From Pseudomonadales bacterium (GTDB lineage Bacteria > Pseudomonadota > Gammaproteobacteria > Pseudomonadales > Azotimanducaceae): a DNA stretch of 64,000 nucleotides. The position numbers and the translations under genes were made by a program. The notes under the pieces were generated by a model. It was not told where the DNA came from. It saw only the letters and a program-made list of their open reading frames with translations, and searched no databases. The stretch lies in assembly GCA_017854255.1 (NCBI GenBank), contig JAFMIA010000005.1, positions 1-64,000 on the forward strand, written 5' to 3'. Positions 35,179 to 46,081 of the stretch are shown piece after piece (position 1 is the stretch's first letter; each line of letters starts with the position of its first letter).

Positions 35179-37080
35179 ATGGCCAGTAATTATCAGTCGG
35201 ATTCGATCGAAGTCTTAGAGGGTCTAGATCCCGTTAGAAAACGGCCTGGTATGTATACCGAAACGACGCGTCCCAACCACTTGGCCCAAGAAGTGATCGA
35301 TAATTGCGTCGATGAAGCGCTGGAAGGCCACGCCAACGAAATTGTGGTCATTCTGCAAAAAGACGATGCCATGGTGATCAGTGACAATGGTCGCGGGATG
35401 CCCGTTGATTTGCATCAAAAGGAAAAAGTATCCGGCGTTGAGTTAATTCTGACGCGGCTGCATTCTGGCGCAAAGTTCAACAGCGATCAGTATCGTTTCT
35501 CAGGCGGGCTGCATGGTGTTGGCGTGTCGGTGGTTAATGCACTGTCCGAGCGCTTTGAGGTGTTTGTGAAGCGCGAAGGCAACCTGCACCACATGGGGTT
35601 TAAAGATGGCGTTAAGGTCTCGCCCTTAACGGTCCTTGAACCGGTCAGTAAGCGGAATACGGGTACCACGATCGAATTCAAACCCAATCCGCAATATTTT
35701 GACAGTCCGAAGTTTTCGGTTTCAAGGCTCAAGCACCTGCTGCGCGCTAAAGCGGTGCTGTGCCCTGGGCTCAGAGTCATTTTTAAAAATGAGCATGAAA
35801 CAAATGTTGAGGATCAAACAACAGAATGGCTGTACGCGGAAGGCTTAGAAGATTACCTGTCGATGGAGCTTGCCGGTTTTGAGGTTTTGCCCAGTGAGCC
35901 CTTTACCGGTGCGCAGTCGGGTCCGAACGAAGCAGTTGATTGGGCCGTGCAATGGCTGCCAGAGGGTGGCCAGCCCCTGACTGAAAGTTACGTCAACCTC
36001 ATTCCGACGGGCATGGGCGGGACCCACGTCAATGGGTTTAGAACCGGCTTGCTAGAAGCTTTGCGTGAGTTTTGCGAATTTAGGAACCTATTGCCCAGGG
36101 GACTGAAAATTTCCGGCGAAGATATTTGGGAGCGGTGCGCGTATGTTTTGTCCGCGAAAATGCTGGATCCCCAGTTTGCGGGTCAAACCAAAGATCGATT
36201 AAATTCTCGAGATATCGCCGGCTACATTTCCTCTGCTGTTAAAGACAGTTTTAGTCTTTGGTTGAATCAGCATACCGAAGAAGGTCAAAAGCTGGCCGAA
36301 ATGGCCATTAATAATGCGCAAGCGCGATTGCGTGCGGGCAAGAAGATCGCGCGAAAGAAGGTCACAACCGGCCCGGCGTTGCCCGGCAAACTGACCGATT
36401 GCTCGTGTCAGGATGCGATGATGGGCGAATTGTTCCTGGTTGAGGGGGATTCCGCCGGCGGTTCTGCAAAGCAAGCGCGCGATCGAGAGACCCAAGCCAT
36501 CATGCCGCTCAAAGGTAAAATCCTCAATACGTGGGAAGTGGATTCAGCGGATATTCTTGCCTCCCAAGAGGTCCATGATATTTCCGTAGCGCTTGGGATG
36601 GATCCGGGCTCCGATGATTTGTCCGGATTACGCTATGGCAAAATTTGTATATTGGCCGATGCCGATTCCGACGGTTTGCATATTTGTAGCCTGCTGATTG
36701 CGTTGTTCGTGCGCCATTTCCCAGCTTTGGTCCGAGAAGGCCACGTCTTTGTCGCAATGCCGCCCTTGTATCGGGTCGATGTTGGGAAAGAGGTTTTTTA
36801 TGCGCTGGATGAGTCCGAGCGGGCTGCCATTTTGAATCGGATTGAAAGTCAAAAGATCAAGGGCAAGGTCTCGGTGCAACGCTTCAAAGGCCTGGGTGAG
36901 ATGAATGCGCTCCAGCTTAGAGAGACCGCGATGTCAGCTGATACCCGGCGATTGGTGCGCTTGACCGTCGAGGACACGCAGGCAGTGGATAACCTATTGG
37001 ATATGCTGCTCGCTAAAAAACGGGCGGGCGATCGTAAAATTTGGCTGGAACGCAAAGGCGACCTCGCCGAACTGAACTAG
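35179..37080 (+). CDS. parE: DNA topoisomerase IV subunit B
   Basis: The ATPase subunit of topoisomerase IV, which separates linked daughter chromosomes. The 633-aa protein (E. coli 630) has the GHKL ATPase (EVIDNCVDEALEGHA, DNGRGMPVD, GGLHGVGVSVVNALS), the transducer domain with QRFKGLGEMN, and the TOPRIM domain EGDSAGGSAKQARDRETQA with DADSDG. That it is ParE and not GyrB follows from its length, the parE-typical RPGMYTETTRPNHLAQEV, and the next gene parC. Start ATG 35179 (MASNYQSDSIEVLEGLDP) matches E. coli ParE; the frame extends upstream to 35110 without similarity. Confidence 0.96.
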   Translation: MASNYQSDSIEVLEGLDPVRKRPGMYTETTRPNHLAQEVIDNCVDEALEGHANEIVVILQKDDAMVISDNGRGMPVDLHQKEKVSGVELILTRLHSGAKFNSDQYRFSGGLHGVGVSVVNALSERFEVFVKREGNLHHMGFKDGVKVSPLTVLEPVSKRNTGTTIEFKPNPQYFDSPKFSVSRLKHLLRAKAVLCPGLRVIFKNEHETNVEDQTTEWLYAEGLEDYLSMELAGFEVLPSEPFTGAQSGPNEAVDWAVQWLPEGGQPLTESYVNLIPTGMGGTHVNGFRTGLLEALREFCEFRNLLPRGLKISGEDIWERCAYVLSAKMLDPQFAGQTKDRLNSRDIAGYISSAVKDSFSLWLNQHTEEGQKLAEMAINNAQARLRAGKKIARKKVTTGPALPGKLTDCSCQDAMMGELFLVEGDSAGGSAKQARDRETQAIMPLKGKILNTWEVDSADILASQEVHDISVALGMDPGSDDLSGLRYGKICILADADSDGLHICSLLIALFVRHFPALVREGHVFVAMPPLYRVDVGKEVFYALDESERAAILNRIESQKIKGKVSVQRFKGLGEMNALQLRETAMSADTRRLVRLTVEDTQAVDNLLDMLLAKKRAGDRKIWLERKGDLAELN

Positions 37081-37095
37081 ATTCAAGGAAAAACC

Positions 37096-39342
37096 ATGAC
37101 ACTCGAGCAAGATGTCAGCAACATCGAAACCCAATCGCTGGCTGAATTTACTGAAAGTGCCTACTTAAACTACGCAATGTATGTGATCAATGATCGGGCC
37201 TTGCCGCATATTGGTGATGGCTTGAAGCCCGTTCAGCGTCGGATAACCTACGCAATGAGTGAGCTGCGGTTAACGGCTGATGCCAAATATATGAAGTCTG
37301 CGCGCACCATTGGTGATGTGATCGGCAAATACCATCCCCATGGCGACTCTGCGAGTTATGAAGCGATGGTCCTAATGGCTCAGAGCTTTACGTATCGGTA
37401 CCCGTTGGTCGATGGCCAGGGCAACTGGGGTTCGCCCGATGACCCGAAATCCTATGCGGCCATGCGCTACACCGAGTCGAAACTCACCCAGTATTCCAAA
37501 GTGTTATTGTCGGAGCTCGGTCAGGGTACGGTTGATTGGATTCCAAACTTTGATGGCACGATGGATGAGCCGGTTGTGTTGCCGGCGCGTCTGCCCAACT
37601 TGTTGCTCAATGGCGGCACCGGCATCGCCGTCGGTATGGCAACCGACATTTTGCCGCACAACTTAAACGAAATTGTCAGTGCCTGCATTCATCTGCTGGA
37701 TTCGCCGAAAGCGACGGTTGCGGACCTGATGACCCACGTCCGGGGTCCAGATTTCCCAACCGGGGCAGAAATTATCTCGAGCCCTGAAGAGATTCAGCAA
37801 ACCTATGAAACCGGTCGCGGCTCGGTTCGGGCTCGAGCGGTTTATAGCGTCGAGGCCGGTGAGATCGTCATTGAAGCCCTGCCCTACCAGGTGTCAGGCA
37901 CCAAAATCCTTGAGCAAATTGCAGGCCAGATGCAGGCCAAAAAACTGCCCATGGTGGTCGATTTGCGCGATGAGTCCGATCATGAAAATCCAACGCGAAT
38001 CGTGATTGTGCCCAAGAGTAACCGGGTCGATCTGGATACGTTGATGGGCCACCTTTTTGCCAGCACGGATTTAGAGCGGACCTATCGGGTTAATCAAAAT
38101 GTGATCCAACTCAGCGGTCGGCCGGGCGTGTGCTCGCTCAAAGAAATCCTAAGCCAGTGGCTAGAGTATCGACAAACCACCGTTCTAAGGCGTTTGCAGT
38201 ATAGGCTCGAGAAGATTTTGGATCGCCTGCATCTCCTTGAAGGCTTGATGATCGCGTTCTTGAACATTGATGAAGTGATTCACATTATTCGAACTGAAGA
38301 TAAACCGAAACAGGTTTTGATTGATCGCTTCGCGCTAAGTGACCGTCAAGCCGAGGCGATCCTCGATTTGAGGCTGCGGCAGCTTGCGAAGCTCGAAGAA
38401 GTCAAGATTCGGGGCGAGCAAGACGAGCTTGCCGTTGAGCGTCAGTCCTTGGAGCAGATTATTGGCTCTAAAGCACGGCTCCGGACGCTCATTAAAAAAG
38501 AGTTGCTGCAAGATGCCGAAACCTATGGCGATGCTCGGCGATCGAAAATTGTTGTGCGCCAAGAGGCGCAGGCCTTTTCTGAACGAGACCTGATGTCGAA
38601 CGACCCGATCACGGTGGTCTTGTCAGAAAACGGTTGGGTTCGCGCGGCGAAGGGCCATGAGGTAAAAGTCGAGGAACTGAGCTATCGATCGGGGGATCAG
38701 TTCCAAGTTGCGGCCCTGGGTAAATCAAATCAAACCGCGGTGTTTATCGACAGTTCGGGCCGCAGTTACGCGCTGGCCGCACACACCTTGCCGTCGGCTC
38801 GGGGTCAAGGCGAGCCGCTAACGGGTAAGCTCAATCCCCCGGCCGGGAGCCGCTTTACCGGTTTAATTTTAGATGAACCGGACCAAAAGTATCTCATTGT
38901 TAGCGATGCGGGCTACGGGTTTATCGGCCGAGTCGAGGATATGATCAGTAAAAATAAGGCGGGGAAATCTTATCTCAGCGTGCCGAATGGGGCGCAAGCA
39001 ATGTCGCCTTGTCGGGTCGAGTCGTCAGAGGATCAGTTGATTGCGGCCTTTACTACCGAAGGACGGTTGTTGATATTTGAAGCGAAAGAGTTGCCAGAAC
39101 TAGGGCGAGGCAAAGGCAATAAATTGATTAACATACCCAGCGCAGCCTTAAAAAGTAGAACTGAATTCCTCGGGCATGTCGTGATTTTTTCGGAAAACGA
39201 CGCACTGACGGTTTATTCGGGTAAACGGCACATCACGCTAACGCTCAAAGAGTTGACCCATTATCGAGGTGAGCGTGCCCGTCGCGGCTTAAAATTGCCG
39301 CGAGGATTTCAAAAAGTCGATCGTGTGGAATTGAAGCGCTGA
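37096..39342 (+). CDS. parC: DNA topoisomerase IV subunit A
   Basis: The DNA-cutting subunit of topoisomerase IV, 748 aa. The catalytic tyrosine is Tyr125 (AAMRYTES). The quinolone-resistance positions keep the sensitive-type residues: Ser85 and Glu89 ([12 protein letters not shown]), equivalent to E. coli Ser80 and Glu84. The C-terminal beta-pinwheel follows from about residue 490. It is 15 bp after parE with AAGGA before the ATG, so the two subunits are co-expressed. The stop directly abuts the stop of the convergent ahpA gene (39342/39343). Confidence 0.96.
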   Translation: MTLEQDVSNIETQSLAEFTESAYLNYAMYVINDRALPHIGDGLKPVQRRITYAMSELRLTADAKYMKSARTIGDVIGKYHPHGDSASYEAMVLMAQSFTYRYPLVDGQGNWGSPDDPKSYAAMRYTESKLTQYSKVLLSELGQGTVDWIPNFDGTMDEPVVLPARLPNLLLNGGTGIAVGMATDILPHNLNEIVSACIHLLDSPKATVADLMTHVRGPDFPTGAEIISSPEEIQQTYETGRGSVRARAVYSVEAGEIVIEALPYQVSGTKILEQIAGQMQAKKLPMVVDLRDESDHENPTRIVIVPKSNRVDLDTLMGHLFASTDLERTYRVNQNVIQLSGRPGVCSLKEILSQWLEYRQTTVLRRLQYRLEKILDRLHLLEGLMIAFLNIDEVIHIIRTEDKPKQVLIDRFALSDRQAEAILDLRLRQLAKLEEVKIRGEQDELAVERQSLEQIIGSKARLRTLIKKELLQDAETYGDARRSKIVVRQEAQAFSERDLMSNDPITVVLSENGWVRAAKGHEVKVEELSYRSGDQFQVAALGKSNQTAVFIDSSGRSYALAAHTLPSARGQGEPLTGKLNPPAGSRFTGLILDEPDQKYLIVSDAGYGFIGRVEDMISKNKAGKSYLSVPNGAQAMSPCRVESSEDQLIAAFTTEGRLLIFEAKELPELGRGKGNKLINIPSAALKSRTEFLGHVVIFSENDALTVYSGKRHITLTLKELTHYRGERARRGLKLPRGFQKVDRVELKR

Positions 39343-40362
39343 TTAAACACTTTGGCCAGCAGCGTTCATTGTGAGGGTGTGCAGGACGAGGTCTGAGGCA
39401 AATGACGACGACAATGGCGCGGTTTCAAAAGCGGGATGACTGATGTGCGCGAGCTGAGTCTTGGTTTGCTCATCTAAAACGAGCATGCCCCGACTCAACG
39501 AGGCCAGATATTTAACGCGTTTTCCAAGGCCTTCCGAGGCCTCAGCTTGGTCAATGCCATAGGCCATGCGAATGTTAAGACCGGGCACGGCCGCCAGTTG
39601 AGTATGCATCGCCTCAAAGAATTCGAGGCCTTTTTGGGCCGGGTCAGCTTGCTGGAAGTGGACTTCATAATCCCCGGGTTGAAGCTCGGTCAATTTTCCG
39701 AAACACTGGCCGGCAGTTGCCTTGAGCGCCGCTAAAGGCACAAGTCTTGCCGGGTCGAGCTTGATGCAAAATATCGCCACCACGGCACTGTTTGAAGGCG
39801 TTGGGGTATGCTCGACAACTGGGTTGGGTGCGGTTGCTTTTTGGCCGAACTTCAAACTGAGCCAAATCAAAATGAAGTCGCCGAACTTCCACGCGGTGAA
39901 GCCCATGACAGCGGTCATGGCGGAAATCATACAGAGGGTCTGAATCAGGAGGGCCCGCATCAAAGCGGCGCTTGGCGCTCGATTCACGATCAGTGACAGC
40001 TGCCCGATGATTAAACCTTCATACTCTAAGGCCGCCGTGTACTCGGCGCGCGCTGCCGGGGCCTGGCCGCTGGCGAGCACTAAACGGTTATCAGGGCTTA
40101 CGACTTCGGCGCGACCCATGCCAGTCGCTTGCGCCAATTGATCCAGAATCACGGCGAGCGCGACCCAATCCTTTGTGGCCAAATACAGGGCGGCGTCGGG
40201 TGTTTTATGCGTCAGTAAGGTTTCAGCCAATTGCCGTTCAGCTTGGTCTGTTTGAGATTGAAGACTGATGACAGCGGTCAGGAGTACAAGGCCACTGCCA
40301 ATTAGAAAAGGCACGATACACAGCGTTAATATGCGAAAGCGCAAATCTTGCATGACAAACAT
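39343..40362 (-). CDS. AhpA/YtjB-family membrane protein (SMP_2)
   Basis: A 339-aa inner-membrane protein with one N-terminal membrane segment (about 10–31), a periplasmic domain of about 95 residues, a second membrane segment (about 133–165) and a C-terminal cytoplasmic domain. This layout and its position divergent from serB match YtjB/Smp (AhpA) of E. coli, which also stands head-to-head with serB. The molecular function is not established. The start could be the first Met or Met4 (MQDLRFRIL, at 40353). About 100 bp separate it from serB. Assignment leans on context more than on motifs. Confidence 0.65.
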   Translation of the reverse strand: MFVMQDLRFRILTLCIVPFLIGSGLVLLTAVISLQSQTDQAERQLAETLLTHKTPDAALYLATKDWVALAVILDQLAQATGMGRAEVVSPDNRLVLASGQAPAARAEYTAALEYEGLIIGQLSLIVNRAPSAALMRALLIQTLCMISAMTAVMGFTAWKFGDFILIWLSLKFGQKATAPNPVVEHTPTPSNSAVVAIFCIKLDPARLVPLAALKATAGQCFGKLTELQPGDYEVHFQQADPAQKGLEFFEAMHTQLAAVPGLNIRMAYGIDQAEASEGLGKRVKYLASLSRGMLVLDEQTKTQLAHISHPAFETAPLSSSFASDLVLHTLTMNAAGQSV

Positions 40363-40459
40363 CGAAGGATTCGTGGCGCGCAGTATATCGTACTAACTTG
40401 TCGGCTGTCGCCGATGCGTCAATTGTTGGATAATGCGCGCTCGTCGAGGAATTAAAACG

Positions 40460-41668
40460 ATGCAGAACGTCTTTCTTATCAATGTCACGGGTCAAGACCG
40501 TCGTGGGTTAACGGCAAAATTGACGAATATTCTCGCCCAGGCCGGAATGGAAGTTCTGGATATGGGGCAGTCGGTTATTCATGACTATTTAACGCTGGGC
40601 ATTTTGGTGCGTTCAGGACTTGAGCAAAATAGCGCGATCGATCAACTAAAAACGATGTGTGTGGCAGAGGGGTTGTCGGTTGAAGCGGCAGTTGTGACAG
40701 ATCTTGAGTATTCTGACTGGGTCAGGCGGCAGGGCCAGACGCGTAGCATCTTGACCATTCTGGGTCGAAAAATAACGGCAGCACAATTGTCCCGGTTAGC
40801 GCGCATTGTGACCGATGAAGGCTTGAATATTGATCATATTAATCGGCTCTCTGGGCGCGTCCCGCTTGAGCCGTCCGAAAAGCCCACGCGGGCGTGTCTT
40901 GAATGGTCACTTCGGGGTACCCCGAGCCCGTTATTCAGGAAAAAACTGATGGCGCTGGCGACGGAACTGACGCTGGATCTTGCCGTGCAGGAAGACGGCA
41001 TCTATCGTCGGCATCGACGACTCATTGCTTTTGATATGGACTCTACGCTGATTGAAACCGAAGTCATTGACGAGTTGGCAAAACACAAGGGTGTTGGGGC
41101 TGAGGTTGCCAAAATTACCCACCAAGCGATGTCTGGAGAACTTGATTTCCGGGAAAGTTTGATCCGGCGTGTGGCGCTGCTTGAGGGCTTACCCGAGACA
41201 ATCCTCAGTACGGTTGCCGCCCAATTGCCACTGACCGAAGGGGTCGCGTCGTTGTTCAAAACCCTCAAGTTATTGGGCTACAAGACGGCGATTTTGTCTG
41301 GTGGCTTTGATTATTTTGGTCATGCCCTACAGGCCCAATTGGGTGTTGATCATGTCTTTGCGAATCGGTTGGAAATTGTTGACGGTTTCCTAACCGGACG
41401 CGTTTTGGCCCCTGTCGTGGATGCCGAAGCGAAAGCACGAATCCTCAGAGCGCTGGCGGAGAAAGAAGGCATCTCGATGGCGCAAACCATTGCCGTGGGC
41501 GATGGCGCAAACGATTTAGAAATGCTGGGCGCAGCCGGGCTGGGCATTGCGTATCACGCGAAGGACTTGGTGCGAGAGCGGTCTCGGCACGCAATTTCTA
41601 CCCTGGGACTGGATAGTATTCTTTATTTGTTGGGAATCAGCGATCGAGACCAGCTTGGCGCCTCCTAG
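40460..41668 (+). CDS. serB: Phosphoserine phosphatase with N-terminal ACT domains
   Basis: Last step of serine synthesis, phosphoserine to serine. The 402-aa protein is longer than E. coli SerB. Two ACT-like regulatory regions lie in residues 1–175 (VTGQDRRGLTAKLTNILAQAG; SILTILGRKITAAQLSRLARIV), and the HAD catalytic domain follows. The nucleophile is Asp192 with Asp194 (FDMDSTLIETEVIDELA), then SGGFDYF and GDGANDLEML. This is the form seen in Pseudomonas and mycobacterial SerB2, where serine feedback through ACT domains is plausible. ATG 40460 is chosen (MQNVFLINVTGQD); the frame extends nine codons upstream. Confidence 0.95.
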   Translation: MQNVFLINVTGQDRRGLTAKLTNILAQAGMEVLDMGQSVIHDYLTLGILVRSGLEQNSAIDQLKTMCVAEGLSVEAAVVTDLEYSDWVRRQGQTRSILTILGRKITAAQLSRLARIVTDEGLNIDHINRLSGRVPLEPSEKPTRACLEWSLRGTPSPLFRKKLMALATELTLDLAVQEDGIYRRHRRLIAFDMDSTLIETEVIDELAKHKGVGAEVAKITHQAMSGELDFRESLIRRVALLEGLPETILSTVAAQLPLTEGVASLFKTLKLLGYKTAILSGGFDYFGHALQAQLGVDHVFANRLEIVDGFLTGRVLAPVVDAEAKARILRALAEKEGISMAQTIAVGDGANDLEMLGAAGLGIAYHAKDLVRERSRHAISTLGLDSILYLLGISDRDQLGAS

Positions 41669-41750
41669 TCCAACGGCCTCGCCATCGACTGTACAATCTC
41701 GGTAAGATAGCGTCTTGATAGATTAAGCACATTGCAGGTAGAGGGTAGTT

Positions 41751-42326
41751 ATGGCCAATTATTCCACGAACGAATTTAAATCTGGCTTGAAGGTTTTGCT
41801 TGAGGGGGATCCCTGCAGCATTGTGGAAAATGAGTTTGTGAAGCCGGGTAAGGGGCAAGCGTTCAATCGCGTTCGACTGAAGAACTTGAAAACAGGTCGG
41901 GTTTGGGAGAGAACCTTCAAGTCGGGGGAGAGCCTTGAAGGCGCTGACGTCATGGAATACGAGATGGAATATATGTATTCAGACGGCGAGTATTGGCATT
42001 TCATGAAAACCGATGACAGTTTTGAGCAAATTGCAGCGGATAAAAATGCGGTCAGCGAAGGGATACAGTGGTTGAAGGAAAATAGCCGGTGTACGGTGAC
42101 CTTGTGGAATGATGTGCCGATTCTCGTCGTCGCACCGAATTTTGTTGATTTGGACATCGTTGAAACGGATCCCGGGCTCAAGGGCGATACGGCAACGGGC
42201 GGCTCAAAGCCGGCAACCTTGTCGACGGGCGCGATGGTGAAAGTCCCACTATTTATTAATATTGGTGAATCCATTCGTGTTGATACCCGGACGGGTGAAT
42301 ACCAGGGGCGTAGTAAGAGCGCGTGA
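41751..42326 (+). CDS. efp: Elongation factor P
   Basis: Relieves ribosome stalling at proline runs. The 191-aa protein has the three OB-type domains of EF-P. The modification site is Lys34 in VKPGKGQAF, the place where E. coli EF-P receives beta-lysine. The next gene, epmA, encodes the enzyme that performs that step and starts inside the efp stop codon (GTGA at 42323–42326), so factor and modifier are translated together. The lysine 2,3-aminomutase epmB needed to make beta-lysine is not in the window. Confidence 0.97.
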   Translation: MANYSTNEFKSGLKVLLEGDPCSIVENEFVKPGKGQAFNRVRLKNLKTGRVWERTFKSGESLEGADVMEYEMEYMYSDGEYWHFMKTDDSFEQIAADKNAVSEGIQWLKENSRCTVTLWNDVPILVVAPNFVDLDIVETDPGLKGDTATGGSKPATLSTGAMVKVPLFINIGESIRVDTRTGEYQGRSKSA

Positions 42327-43300
42327 GCCAGGCTGGCCAATCGATGCCGACATGGCCTGTATTGAAGGCGCGCGGCAAGATGCTCGCCGCCATTCGGCAG
42401 TTCTTCGAGGCAAGATCTGTGACGGAGGTTTCAACGCCGTCCCTGAGCCGATCGGGTACGTTTGATGCGCAGTTGGCGAGCTTTGAAGTTTCGGACAAAG
42501 CGGGCAAATTATTCCTTCAAACCTCCCCAGAATATGCGCTAAAACGGGCCTTAGCCTTCTATGGTGAGGCCATCTTCGAGATTACCCCAGCGTTTCGGCG
42601 CGGAGATCATGGGCGCCAGCATAATCCAGAATTCACCATGCTCGAATGGTATCGTCCCGGCCTTGGCTTAACGGGTCTGATGTCCGAAGTCGTTGACCTG
42701 TTAAATACCTTGCCCGAACCCCCCGAGATTTGGCGTACGCGTCGGGCCGACTTGCCGGTTTATTCGTTCCGGTCGGTGTTTGAGGCGCGCTTTGGTGTTA
42801 ATCCAAATGAGGCCGACTTGTCGAGCCTTTGGGAGTGGGTGCAAGAAACGGGTGCGCAGGTTACCCACTTAGAGCCATACGACGATGATCAGTTCCGGTC
42901 AGATTGTTTAGACTTTTTGTTTTTGGAGGTTCTTCAACCCAGTCTCGGGGACATTTTTTTTCTGACCGAGTTTCCACAATGTCAGGCAGCGCTCGCGGAA
43001 ATTGATCCTGGCACCGGTGCTGCTCAGCGATTCGAGTTGTATTGGCAGGGTACTGAGTTAGCCAATGGTTATCTTGAGCTTCGGGATCCGGCGGCTATTT
43101 TGAGCCGGCATACCTTGATGGCAGCTGCTCGAGTCAATCGCGGCCTGCCGAGCATTGCTTTTGATAGCGCGTTCGCCGAAGCGAGTGCCTTGATGCCGCC
43201 CTGTAGCGGCGTTGCACTCGGAATTGATCGATTGGTGATGGTTTGGCTAGAGGCTAAAGCCTTATCCGAGGTTCAACTATTTCCCTGGCCGAATCATTAG
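42323..43300 (+). CDS. epmA: EF-P lysine ligase EpmA (GenX/PoxA)
   Basis: A truncated lysyl-tRNA-synthetase-like enzyme that attaches (R)-beta-lysine to Lys34 of EF-P. The 325-aa chain has class II synthetase motif 2 ([28 protein letters not shown], about 84–111) and motif 3 ([16 protein letters not shown] near 292–308) but no anticodon-binding domain, the hallmark of EpmA. The start is GTG at 42323, overlapping efp by 4 nt. The direct fusion of efp and epmA into one coupled unit is tidier than in E. coli, where the genes are apart. Its stop shares bases with that of the convergent psd gene (TTAG at 43297–43300). Confidence 0.95.
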   Translation: MSQAGQSMPTWPVLKARGKMLAAIRQFFEARSVTEVSTPSLSRSGTFDAQLASFEVSDKAGKLFLQTSPEYALKRALAFYGEAIFEITPAFRRGDHGRQHNPEFTMLEWYRPGLGLTGLMSEVVDLLNTLPEPPEIWRTRRADLPVYSFRSVFEARFGVNPNEADLSSLWEWVQETGAQVTHLEPYDDDQFRSDCLDFLFLEVLQPSLGDIFFLTEFPQCQAALAEIDPGTGAAQRFELYWQGTELANGYLELRDPAAILSRHTLMAAARVNRGLPSIAFDSAFAEASALMPPCSGVALGIDRLVMVWLEAKALSEVQLFPWPNH

Positions 43301-44103
43301 TTAACGAGGGTTTGACCCATCTTAATGGTGGCGCCTGGTGTGACGCACCAGTTTTGGTTCGCCTGTGTAATTAAGATCGCGGTCGAGCCCAATAAAAATC
43401 GACCCGCCTCTTGGCCTTGATCAACGGCCAGCGCCTGCATTGGTTGATCGATCGGTCGTTGCGCTTTGAAGGGTTCAGGCTGCCAAAACGGTTGAATGCC
43501 GGCAACAATCATTGCGCCGATCAGAACCAGATAATAATCCCCCTCGTTTGAGGTAAGACGCAGTACCAAGCGCTCGTTTCGAGTGAATAGCCCCGGGACG
43601 TGGGCGGCGGTTTTCTGGTTAACGGAAAAAAGGGCGCCCGGAATATATCGAGCATTCTGTAGTGCCCCTTGTTGCGGGAAATGCACTCGGTGATAGTCAC
43701 TCGGCGCCAAGTAAACGGTGAGAAAACTGCCATTATTAAACGACTCTGGTAAGGCCTCACCCAGCAATTGAGGGATTGAATAATCGTGGCCTTTGGCTTG
43801 AATTGCGCGTTGGTGTTTGATGTCCCCTGTAACTGAAACCAGACCGTCGGCAGGCGATACCAGTCTGCCAGTGAGCGGACGAGCATCATCGGTTAACGCC
43901 CGAGTAAAAAAATCATTAAACGAAACATATTGTTCGGGTTCTTTGCGTACGGCCACGGACCAGTCAATGTTATAAATGCCGTCGAATTGTTTAATGACAA
44001 AATTCTTAAACCAAGGGATCTCAGATCGAGCGACATAGCCAATGCAGCGGGACAAGACGTGCTGAGGAATCAGATACTGAAACAGAATAAAGAGTCGGGT
44101 CAT
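43297..44103 (-). CDS. psd: Phosphatidylserine decarboxylase proenzyme
   Basis: Makes phosphatidylethanolamine from phosphatidylserine at the inner membrane. The 268-aa proenzyme cleaves itself at the LGST motif (Gly239–Ser240), leaving a pyruvoyl group on Ser240. The catalytic Asp86 (SPADG) and His138/His141 (DYHRVHFP) are present, so the Asp-His-Ser self-cleavage triad is complete. ATG 44103 is preferred over the upstream open frame to 44202, because MTRLFILFQYLIPQHVLSR fits the family start. In E. coli psd neighbours rsgA and orn; here rsgA is absent and psd and orn are divergent. Confidence 0.95.
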   Translation of the reverse strand: MTRLFILFQYLIPQHVLSRCIGYVARSEIPWFKNFVIKQFDGIYNIDWSVAVRKEPEQYVSFNDFFTRALTDDARPLTGRLVSPADGLVSVTGDIKHQRAIQAKGHDYSIPQLLGEALPESFNNGSFLTVYLAPSDYHRVHFPQQGALQNARYIPGALFSVNQKTAAHVPGLFTRNERLVLRLTSNEGDYYLVLIGAMIVAGIQPFWQPEPFKAQRPIDQPMQALAVDQGQEAGRFLLGSTAILITQANQNWCVTPGATIKMGQTLVN

Positions 44104-44379
44104 AAATTGGCCAATTGCAAATAAGTCGATTGCCGAATGCCGCTCACAGTTTGCGATGAGGCATTGCACTCGGTGCAGTCTAACGCAATCTATGGGTCTC
44201 ATGGATCCTTGGCGTTTGGTTTGCTCAGGCTCAGGCGCTGAAACGGTTGGTGCCTGGTTGTGATGGGTAATCGATCAGCGCCGGTGGGTTTGTCCCGCAG
44301 TCTCGTATTTTACGGTTGACTCGGGTTAAATAGGAATCATGAGTCGCAGCTCGTCGCTTGGTTCAAAGAGGAGATTCTT

Positions 44380-44925
44380 ATGACGGTAGATTCGAACAAC
44401 TTGGTATGGATCGATATGGAAATGACTGGTTTGGATCCAGACACAGATCTGGTCTTGGAAATGGCAACCATCATTACCGATTCCCAGCTCAATATTGTGG
44501 CCGAGGGCCCTTGTTTAACGATTCATCAAACCGAAGCCCGGATGAATATGATGGATGAGTGGAATACTGAGCATCACGGTGCATCCGGGTTGACCGCAAG
44601 GGTGATTGCGTCGTCCGTGACCGAGGCCGAGGCGGAAGCTGAAACGCTTGCGTTCTTACAGGATTATGTCGGCCCGCGAGATTCGCCCCTGTGCGGGAAT
44701 AGTATTGGTCAAGATCGGCGGTTTATTGATCGTCACATGCCTGAGCTCGGGCGGTTTTTTCACTATCGAAACCTGGATGTCAGTGCGATTAAGGTGCTGG
44801 TGATGCGCTGGAAGCCGGAAGTTATGGATTTAGTCATCAAGCAAGGCAAGCACCGTGCTTTGGATGACATTCGCGAATCCATTGATGAGCTGAAGGTCTA
44901 TCGAGAGCACGTATTCAAGATGTAG
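44380..44925 (+). CDS. orn: Oligoribonuclease
   Basis: A DEDDh 3'-5' exonuclease that finishes RNA decay by degrading dinucleotides; it also clears pGpG from cyclic-di-GMP turnover. The 181-aa protein begins [11 protein letters not shown] with metal-binding Asp12 and Glu14; later acidic and His residues of the DEDDh set occur in [17 protein letters not shown] and [11 protein letters not shown]. The ATG is preceded by GAGGAG. The gene overlaps the convergent queG by 11 nt at the 3' ends. Between psd and orn lie 276 bp holding no recognised gene, only a small TGCAC/GTGCA hairpin at 44165–44177. Confidence 0.97.
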   Translation: MTVDSNNLVWIDMEMTGLDPDTDLVLEMATIITDSQLNIVAEGPCLTIHQTEARMNMMDEWNTEHHGASGLTARVIASSVTEAEAEAETLAFLQDYVGPRDSPLCGNSIGQDRRFIDRHMPELGRFFHYRNLDVSAIKVLVMRWKPEVMDLVIKQGKHRALDDIRESIDELKVYREHVFKM

Positions 44926-46015
44926 ACCGCGGGCCGCCTGCGTCACGCTTTAAAACTTGTTGCTGAATGGCCCAATCAATGTGCTCTTGCACCATGAGGT
45001 TGGTCGACGGGCGTTTAGCCTGAAGGCTTGCCAGAATTTCTGGATCATAGTCTGCATTGCCGAGCGCCACGCTGATATTTCGCAACCAGCCGGAGTAACC
45101 TGTTCTCCGGATCGCGGAGCCTTGGGTTTTTTCTAAAAAGGTGGCTTCGCTCCAGGCGAAGAGGGTTGTTAATGCTGCCTGCTCAAAGTCTGGTCTTGGT
45201 TCGAAAACAGGATCCACTGACGCCGCCGCAAACTTGTTCCAAGGACAGACCATCTGGCAGTCGTCACAGCCAAAGATCCGATTGCCCATCGCGACTCTGA
45301 GCGGTTCTGGGATCGCCGCTTTGGATTCAATCGTTAAATAAGAAATACACCGCTTGGCATCTAACTCAAAGGGCCCAACAAACGCCTTGGTTGGACAGAC
45401 ATCCAAGCATCGAGTGCAGCTGCCGCAATGGTTGGCTGAGGTCTCGCTTGGGGCGCTAAAAGGTAGGTTGGTGAGCAGTTCGCCAATAAAAAACCAGGAT
45501 CCGCGTTTTTGGTTGAGCAGCAGGGTATTTTTTCCGATCCAACCTAAGCCAGATTGCTCAGCAAAGCGTTTTTCAAGAATAGGCGCCGAATCCGTGCAGG
45601 CCCGGGTCACACAATCGGTTATACCCAGGGCCAGTGCTGCGTCATTGATTTGGGTTGCAAGCTGGGTCAGGCGACGGCGAATGACTTTATGGTAATCCCG
45701 GCCGAGGGCATAGCGGGCAACGTAGGCTTGGCTCGGTGCGGCGAGGGTGCTTTCAATTTTTGCCATCTCTGAGACCGGCAAATAGTCCATTCGGACGGTA
45801 ATTGCGCTGAGAGACCCGGGTAATAACCCAGCGGGGTCGACCCGCAGATCGACATTGCGCGCCATGTAATCCATGCTGCCGTGGTGATCGCGGCGCAGCC
45901 ATCTTAATAGGTGCGCCTCATGATCACTGCGGTCGAGCTTGACAAACCCGGTAGCTGAAAAGCCTAGCGCCTCGGCCCATTGGGGAATCTGATTTTTAAG
46001 GTCTTGCAACGACAT
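44915..46015 (-). CDS. queG: Epoxyqueuosine reductase
   Basis: Last step of queuosine synthesis, reducing epoxyqueuosine in tRNA with a cobalamin cofactor and two [4Fe-4S] clusters. The 366-aa protein shows the cluster motifs [16 protein letters not shown] and [13 protein letters not shown], and the N-terminal B12-binding domain. ATG 46015 is taken; a TTG one codon earlier is also possible. It is divergent from nnrD (66 bp between starts), as in the E. coli yjeS–yjeF arrangement, and converges on orn with an 11-nt overlap. Confidence 0.95.
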   Translation of the reverse strand: MSLQDLKNQIPQWAEALGFSATGFVKLDRSDHEAHLLRWLRRDHHGSMDYMARNVDLRVDPAGLLPGSLSAITVRMDYLPVSEMAKIESTLAAPSQAYVARYALGRDYHKVIRRRLTQLATQINDAALALGITDCVTRACTDSAPILEKRFAEQSGLGWIGKNTLLLNQKRGSWFFIGELLTNLPFSAPSETSANHCGSCTRCLDVCPTKAFVGPFELDAKRCISYLTIESKAAIPEPLRVAMGNRIFGCDDCQMVCPWNKFAAASVDPVFEPRPDFEQAALTTLFAWSEATFLEKTQGSAIRRTGYSGWLRNISVALGNADYDPEILASLQAKRPSTNLMVQEHIDWAIQQQVLKRDAGGPRSTS

Positions 46016-46081
46016 CAATATTTTCCCAGTGGTGCCCGTAGGTTTGGCTATAATAATGCGCTTCAGGGCACGAGGGTCATT

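Noticed and set aside
41759-42340. A 193-codon frame antisense to efp
   Set aside because: It lies almost wholly opposite a certain gene, has no family likeness and arises from codon bias on the other strand.
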